A DNA stretch of 10,270 bases, from the NCBI GenBank assembly GCA_015663215.1, contig DQSP01000055.1:1-10270 (forward strand), in the 5' to 3' direction. The translations under genes and the position numbers were made by a program. Each line of letters begins with the position of its first letter. The stretch's first letter is position 1. Origin of the DNA: Sulfurimonas sp. Lineage in GTDB: Bacteria; Campylobacterota; Campylobacteria; Campylobacterales; Sulfurimonadaceae. Shown piece by piece: positions 7,662-10,270 of this stretch. A model generated the notes under the pieces. It was not told where the DNA came from, did no database searches, and saw nothing but the letters and a program-made list of their open reading frames with translations.

Positions 7662-7668
7662 TCCTTTT
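7662..7668 (-). promoter_or_regulatory. Ribosome binding site that decides the CTG start
   Basis: On the reverse strand AAAAGGA occupies 7668-7662, followed by six bases (ATTATT) and then CTG at 7655. This is the only good Shine-Dalgarno between the upstream stop codon and the first ATG at 7451, and the spacing is ideal. Confidence 0.65.
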
Positions 7669-7677
7669 AAGTGTTTA

Positions 7678-7691
7678 ATTATATCATTATA
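7678..7691 (-). promoter_or_regulatory. Promoter of the propeller-solenoid gene
   Basis: On the reverse strand TATAAT (7691-7686) is followed at once by TGATATAAT (7686-7678), an extended -10 identical to that of purT. Starts near 7679 or 7671 would give leaders of only about 16-24 nt that still include the AAAAGGA at 7668-7662. This agrees with translation beginning at the CTG and not 200 bases further on. Confidence 0.6.
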
Positions 7692-7749
7692 AGATAAGTT
7701 TATGAATAATAAATGAAGAGTTTGCTTCCCCTTGAATTAAATGTAATTA

Positions 7750-7758
7750 TGTTATTAT
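7750..7758 (+). promoter_or_regulatory. Extended -10 promoter for sdhAB
   Basis: TGTTATTAT (TGn at 7750-7752, hexamer TATTAT at 7753-7758) lies 26 bases before the sdhA ATG. It is divergent from the promoter at 7678-7691, and the two genes share a control region of about 130 bases. No clear -35 box or operator palindrome is visible. Confidence 0.5.
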
Positions 7759-7784
7759 AAGAGATAGAGGAATAGGTAGTAAAT

Positions 7785-9302
7785 ATGAAAAATAGATATG
7801 ATGTTTTAGTGGTAGGAGCAGGCGGAGCAGGCTTAACAGCTGCACTCAATGCTAAAGAGAGTGGTGCAAATGTAATAGTGCTGACAAAAGAGTACCCAAC
7901 TAGAAGTCAAACATGTATGGCACAAGGTGGTATAAACGCAGCACTTGGAAATGCTGGTGAAGATAGTGTAGAAGATCATATTGCTAATACGCTTAAGTCA
8001 GCTCATGGAGAAGCAGATCCTGAAGCTATCAGTTTTATGTGTGAAAGTGCTCCAAAAGCTATAGAGTGGTTAGATAGCATTGGTGTCTGTTTCTCTCGGA
8101 CTGAAGATGCAAAAGTGGCACAACGTGCTTTGGGTGGAGCGAGTGCCTCTCGGGCTTGTTATGCACAAGACTACACAGGTCTAAAAATACTACACACTGT
8201 TTACGACAGATGTTTAGAAGCAGACATTGAGATACAAAATGAAAAGTATCTGCTAGAAATTTTAAAAAACAGTAGTGATGGCGTTTGTGGCGCAAAAATC
8301 TTAGACATAAGAAGTGGTGAGGTAGAAATTTACGAAGCAAACGCAGTAATACTTGCAAGTGGTGGTTATAGTCGGATTTACGATAAAAACTCTACAAACT
8401 CTACAGCTTCAACGGGTGATGGCATAGCAACAGCTGCCAGAGCAGGAGCAGAGCTTATAGATATGGAGTTTGTACAGTTTCATCCAACAGGACTTAAGAG
8501 TTGTAGTATCCTCATAAGTGAGTCAGCACGTGGAGAGGGCGGTTACATCCTTAACTCTAAAGGTGAACGTTTTACAAAAGAGTTAGCCCCTCGTGATGTA
8601 TTAAGTAGGGCAATAGATGCGGAGATAAAAAAAGGTGAAGAGGTCTTTTTAGACATAAGACATTTAGGTGAAAAACTCATAAATGAAGGGCTTCCACAAG
8701 AAAGAAAGTTAGCAAAACTGTATGAAAATGTAGACCCAGTTTATGAGCTTATGCCTATAAAACCAGTTGCACATTACACAATGGGTGGCATAAAAGTTGA
8801 CCGACAATCTGCAACTTCACTTAAAGGACTTTTTGCTTGTGGTGAGTGTGCAAACCATAGAGTCCATGGCGCAAACCGTTTAGGAGGTAATTCACTTTTA
8901 GAGATAGTAGTTTTTGGGAAAGTTGCAGGAGAAAATGCAGCTTTATATGCAAAACAAAACGGACAAACAGAGTGTTTAGAGGTAGATACTAGCTCGGTGA
9001 TAGATGAGATAAAAGGGTATGAAAATGTACTTGATTTTTATGCTAAACGCGAACACTTAGGCGATCTTTTTTATAAAAATGTAGGAATTGTACGAACAAA
9101 ACAAGAGCTAGAGTTTGCACTGCGAGAAGTACAAGATATAAAAGCTAACATATCTAAGTTGGGAGTTAGTGATACTTCTAAAGTTTACAATACTAATCTT
9201 GTAGAGTTTATAGAATTTAAAAACTCTTTGGATGTTTGTGAGGTGGTTGTTAAGAGTGCCTTAGCGAGAGAAGTGAGCTGTGGTGCTCACTATATAGTTT
9301 AG
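7785..9302 (+). CDS. sdhA: Fumarate reductase/succinate dehydrogenase-type flavoprotein subunit, short form
   Basis: This 505-aa flavoprotein belongs to the SdhA/FrdA/NadB family, which interconverts succinate and fumarate (or oxidises aspartate in NadB). The FAD-binding loop is GAGGAG (11-16), followed by the AQGGINAAL segment (46-54). The active-site set of SdhA/FrdA is complete: H233 (HPTG), R249 (ARGEGG), R270 (APRD), H330 (AHYTMGGI) and R365 (HGANRLGGNSLLE). The His that binds FAD covalently in SdhA/FrdA (S-H-T) is replaced by Q42 in RSQTCMAQGG, so FAD is probably held non-covalently. The protein stops just after the SALARE...GAHY motif and lacks the last 70-80 residues of enteric SdhA (588 aa). 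NadB is the main alternative, but the iron-sulfur partner gene three bases downstream and the LFACGECANHRVHGANRLGG stretch favour SdhA. AGAGGAA lies 12 bases before the ATG, a rather long spacing. No twin-arginine signal is present, so it should be cytoplasmic. Confidence 0.88.
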   Translation: MKNRYDVLVVGAGGAGLTAALNAKESGANVIVLTKEYPTRSQTCMAQGGINAALGNAGEDSVEDHIANTLKSAHGEADPEAISFMCESAPKAIEWLDSIGVCFSRTEDAKVAQRALGGASASRACYAQDYTGLKILHTVYDRCLEADIEIQNEKYLLEILKNSSDGVCGAKILDIRSGEVEIYEANAVILASGGYSRIYDKNSTNSTASTGDGIATAARAGAELIDMEFVQFHPTGLKSCSILISESARGEGGYILNSKGERFTKELAPRDVLSRAIDAEIKKGEEVFLDIRHLGEKLINEGLPQERKLAKLYENVDPVYELMPIKPVAHYTMGGIKVDRQSATSLKGLFACGECANHRVHGANRLGGNSLLEIVVFGKVAGENAALYAKQNGQTECLEVDTSSVIDEIKGYENVLDFYAKREHLGDLFYKNVGIVRTKQELEFALREVQDIKANISKLGVSDTSKVYNTNLVEFIEFKNSLDVCEVVVKSALAREVSCGAHYIV

Positions 9303-9320
9303 TATATGGTGGATAGCATA

Positions 9321-10025
9321 ATGAAAATAAGTGTAAAAAAAGAAAATGGATTTGTTGAGTATGAAAGCTCTTTAGTAGATGCTACACTTTTAGAAGTTTT
9401 AAATGACATTAAACAAACTAAAGATAACTCATTGGCGTTTAGTAGTGGCTGTCGTAGTAGCGTATGTGGCTCTTGTTCTATGCGAGTAAATGAGGTCGAA
9501 GTTCTAGCATGTTCATACAAAATTCAAGATGGCGACAGAGTGGAACCTCTTAAAAATATGGAAGTAGTTCGTGATCTTGTGGTGGATATGGACAAGGCAT
9601 ATAGCTTTAACAAAAAGGCAAAAGCATGGCTCTCAAAACTAGCACTAAACAATGCACTAGATGCAAGTGATGCAAAAATTAACGAAGTGCAAAGTGACTG
9701 TATACTCTGTAGTTCTTGCTATAGTGCTTGTCCTGTTTATGCTGTAAATGGAGACTTTTTAGGACCATTTGCACTCACTCGCATTTGGAAATATGCAAGT
9801 GATAAGCGAGAAGATGATGTGCAAACAAAGATGAGTGATGTGCAAACAAATGGTATCTGGGATTGTACTCTATGTGACAACTGTACAGTTGTCTGTCCTC
9901 AAAATATTTCAAGTAAAGCAGATATAGAGATGCTGAGAATGAAGTCTGCACAGTTTGGCTTTATGGACCCAAATTTTGGCTCATTTGATGGTGGATTTGG
10001 TTTTGATGGGAGTCCTAGTTTTTAA
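9321..10025 (+). CDS. sdhB: Fumarate reductase/succinate dehydrogenase-type iron-sulfur subunit with three predicted Fe-S clusters
   Basis: This subunit passes electrons between the flavoprotein encoded just upstream and a further partner. Residues 1-90 are a plant-type ferredoxin domain with [2Fe-2S] ligands C44, C49, C52 and C64 (CRSSVCGSC...LAC). The C-terminal half has two full CxxCxxCxxxCP motifs: C127/C130/C133/C137 and C182/C185/C188/C192. Classical SdhB/FrdB lacks the Cys equivalent to C185 and carries a [3Fe-4S] cluster there; here two [4Fe-4S] clusters are predicted. The protein ends in a Gly/Phe-rich tail (FGSFDGGFGFDGSPSF). I chose the ATG at 9321 (234 aa) because MKISVKK fits the usual SdhB beginning and GGTGGA lies 7 bases before it. 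An ATG at 9306 would add five residues but has no ribosome binding site. A 15-base direct repeat lies in the linker between the two cluster motifs. No membrane-anchor gene follows. Confidence 0.9.
   Translation: MKISVKKENGFVEYESSLVDATLLEVLNDIKQTKDNSLAFSSGCRSSVCGSCSMRVNEVEVLACSYKIQDGDRVEPLKNMEVVRDLVVDMDKAYSFNKKAKAWLSKLALNNALDASDAKINEVQSDCILCSSCYSACPVYAVNGDFLGPFALTRIWKYASDKREDDVQTKMSDVQTNGIWDCTLCDNCTVVCPQNISSKADIEMLRMKSAQFGFMDPNFGSFDGGFGFDGSPSF
9815..9850 (+). repeat. 15-base direct repeat inside sdhB (21-base period)
   Basis: TGATGTGCAAACAAA occurs at 9815-9829 and again at 9836-9850, exactly 21 bases (7 codons) apart and in frame. The protein reads DVQTKMSDVQTN at residues 166-177, just before the last cysteine cluster. 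It looks like a small in-frame tandem duplication in a surface linker. Confidence 0.7.
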
Positions 10026-10050
10026 AACAGTGATACTAACTAACAAGATA

Positions 10051-10059
10051 TGTTATAAT
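10051..10059 (+). promoter_or_regulatory. Extended -10 promoter for the yajQ-family gene
   Basis: TGTTATAAT (TATAAT at 10054-10059) lies 29 bases before the ATG at 10089, in the 63-base gap after sdhB. AGGAA at 10076-10080 is the ribosome binding site. The promoter suggests that this gene is transcribed separately from sdhAB, and that the sdh operon ends with sdhB. Confidence 0.65.
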
Positions 10060-10088
10060 AATTAAAAATAATTTTAGGAAACAAAAAA

Positions 10089-10270
10089 ATGGCAAAAGAA
10101 CACTCATTTGATATAACTGCAAAGATAGATATGCAGAACTTTAAAAACGCGATAAATTTAGTAGACAGAGAAGTCTCAAACCGTTATGACTTCAAAGGTA
10201 CGACTTACGAAGTAACTTTTAATGAAAAAGCAAAAACTTTAGTTGTTATAGCTTCATCTGACAATAAACT
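10089..10270 (+). CDS. yajQ: YajQ family (UPF0234) nucleotide-binding protein, 3' end outside window
   Basis: Sixty full codons are visible before the window ends. The start MAKEHSFDITAKIDMQNFKN, then AINLVDREVSNRYDFKGT and VTFNEKAKTLVVIASSDNKL, matches the conserved N-terminus of YajQ proteins (SFDI..EVDMQEV.NAV....E...RFDFRG). The family has about 160 residues in two ferredoxin-like folds. A Xanthomonas member binds cyclic di-GMP; other members bind nucleic acid or nucleotides, and the role in this group is unknown. AGGAA lies 8 bases before the ATG, behind an extended -10 promoter. Confidence 0.92.
   Translation, partial: MAKEHSFDITAKIDMQNFKNAINLVDREVSNRYDFKGTTYEVTFNEKAKTLVVIASSDNK

Noticed and set aside
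7495..7692. Forward-strand open frame of 65 codons in the divergent gap
   Set aside because: It is antisense to the upstream extension of the reverse gene and has no recognisable motif or ribosome site.
8059..8358. Reverse-strand 99-codon open frame inside sdhA
   Set aside because: Leucine/histidine-rich composition typical of antisense shadow; it lies fully inside a strongly conserved enzyme gene.
7785..9302. L-aspartate oxidase (NadB) as the identity of the flavoprotein
   Set aside because: The Gln in place of the FAD-linking His and the short length fit NadB, but the adjoining SdhB-type gene and the SdhA-like second half (LFACGECANH, ANRLGGNSLLE) fit SdhA/FrdA better. It is kept as an alternative.
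9306..9320. ATG at 9306 as the sdhB start
   Set aside because: No ribosome binding site precedes it; the ATG at 9321 has GGTGGA at a 7-base spacing and gives the usual family N-terminus. The difference is only five residues.

Overview
The window looks like chromosomal DNA of a Campylobacterota (epsilonproteobacterial) species, most like Sulfurimonas and its relatives. The signs are an AT-rich base composition, hook genes with a sigma-54 type promoter, short operons driven by extended -10 (TGnTATAAT) promoters without clear -35 boxes, and a formate-dependent PurT. No phage, insertion sequence, CRISPR array, tRNA or rRNA is visible. Every gap is shorter than about 130 bases once the reverse-strand gene is given its full length.

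Layout. Bases 1-2963 hold two tandem flagellar hook (FlgE-family) genes. The first is cut by the window edge; the second is complete (719 aa) and has its own near-perfect sigma-54 promoter. Bases 3016-5519 are a tight three-gene operon: purT (purine synthesis), a D-2-hydroxyacid dehydrogenase and a small YqaA-type membrane protein. The purT promoter sits in an inverted repeat that can also fold over the purT ribosome binding site. A reverse-strand gene follows convergently (5535-7655). It encodes an uncharacterised protein with a seven-bladed WD40-like propeller and then a helical domain. The helical domain has a strict 42-residue period and nine units. This gene has no ATG, GTG or TTG at its true beginning; a CTG behind a good Shine-Dalgarno sequence restores the missing first propeller blade. 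Divergent from it are sdhA and sdhB (7785-10025), a fumarate reductase/succinate dehydrogenase-type flavoprotein and iron-sulfur pair. The pair is unusual in three ways: the FAD-linking His is Gln, SdhB has ligands for a second [4Fe-4S] cluster in place of [3Fe-4S], and no membrane anchor gene follows. The window ends in the start of a yajQ-family gene with its own promoter.

The hook genes build the flagellum, purT feeds nucleotide synthesis, and sdhAB probably moves electrons between the succinate/fumarate couple and an unidentified partner. The propeller-solenoid protein is the least explained gene and the best candidate for something undescribed.
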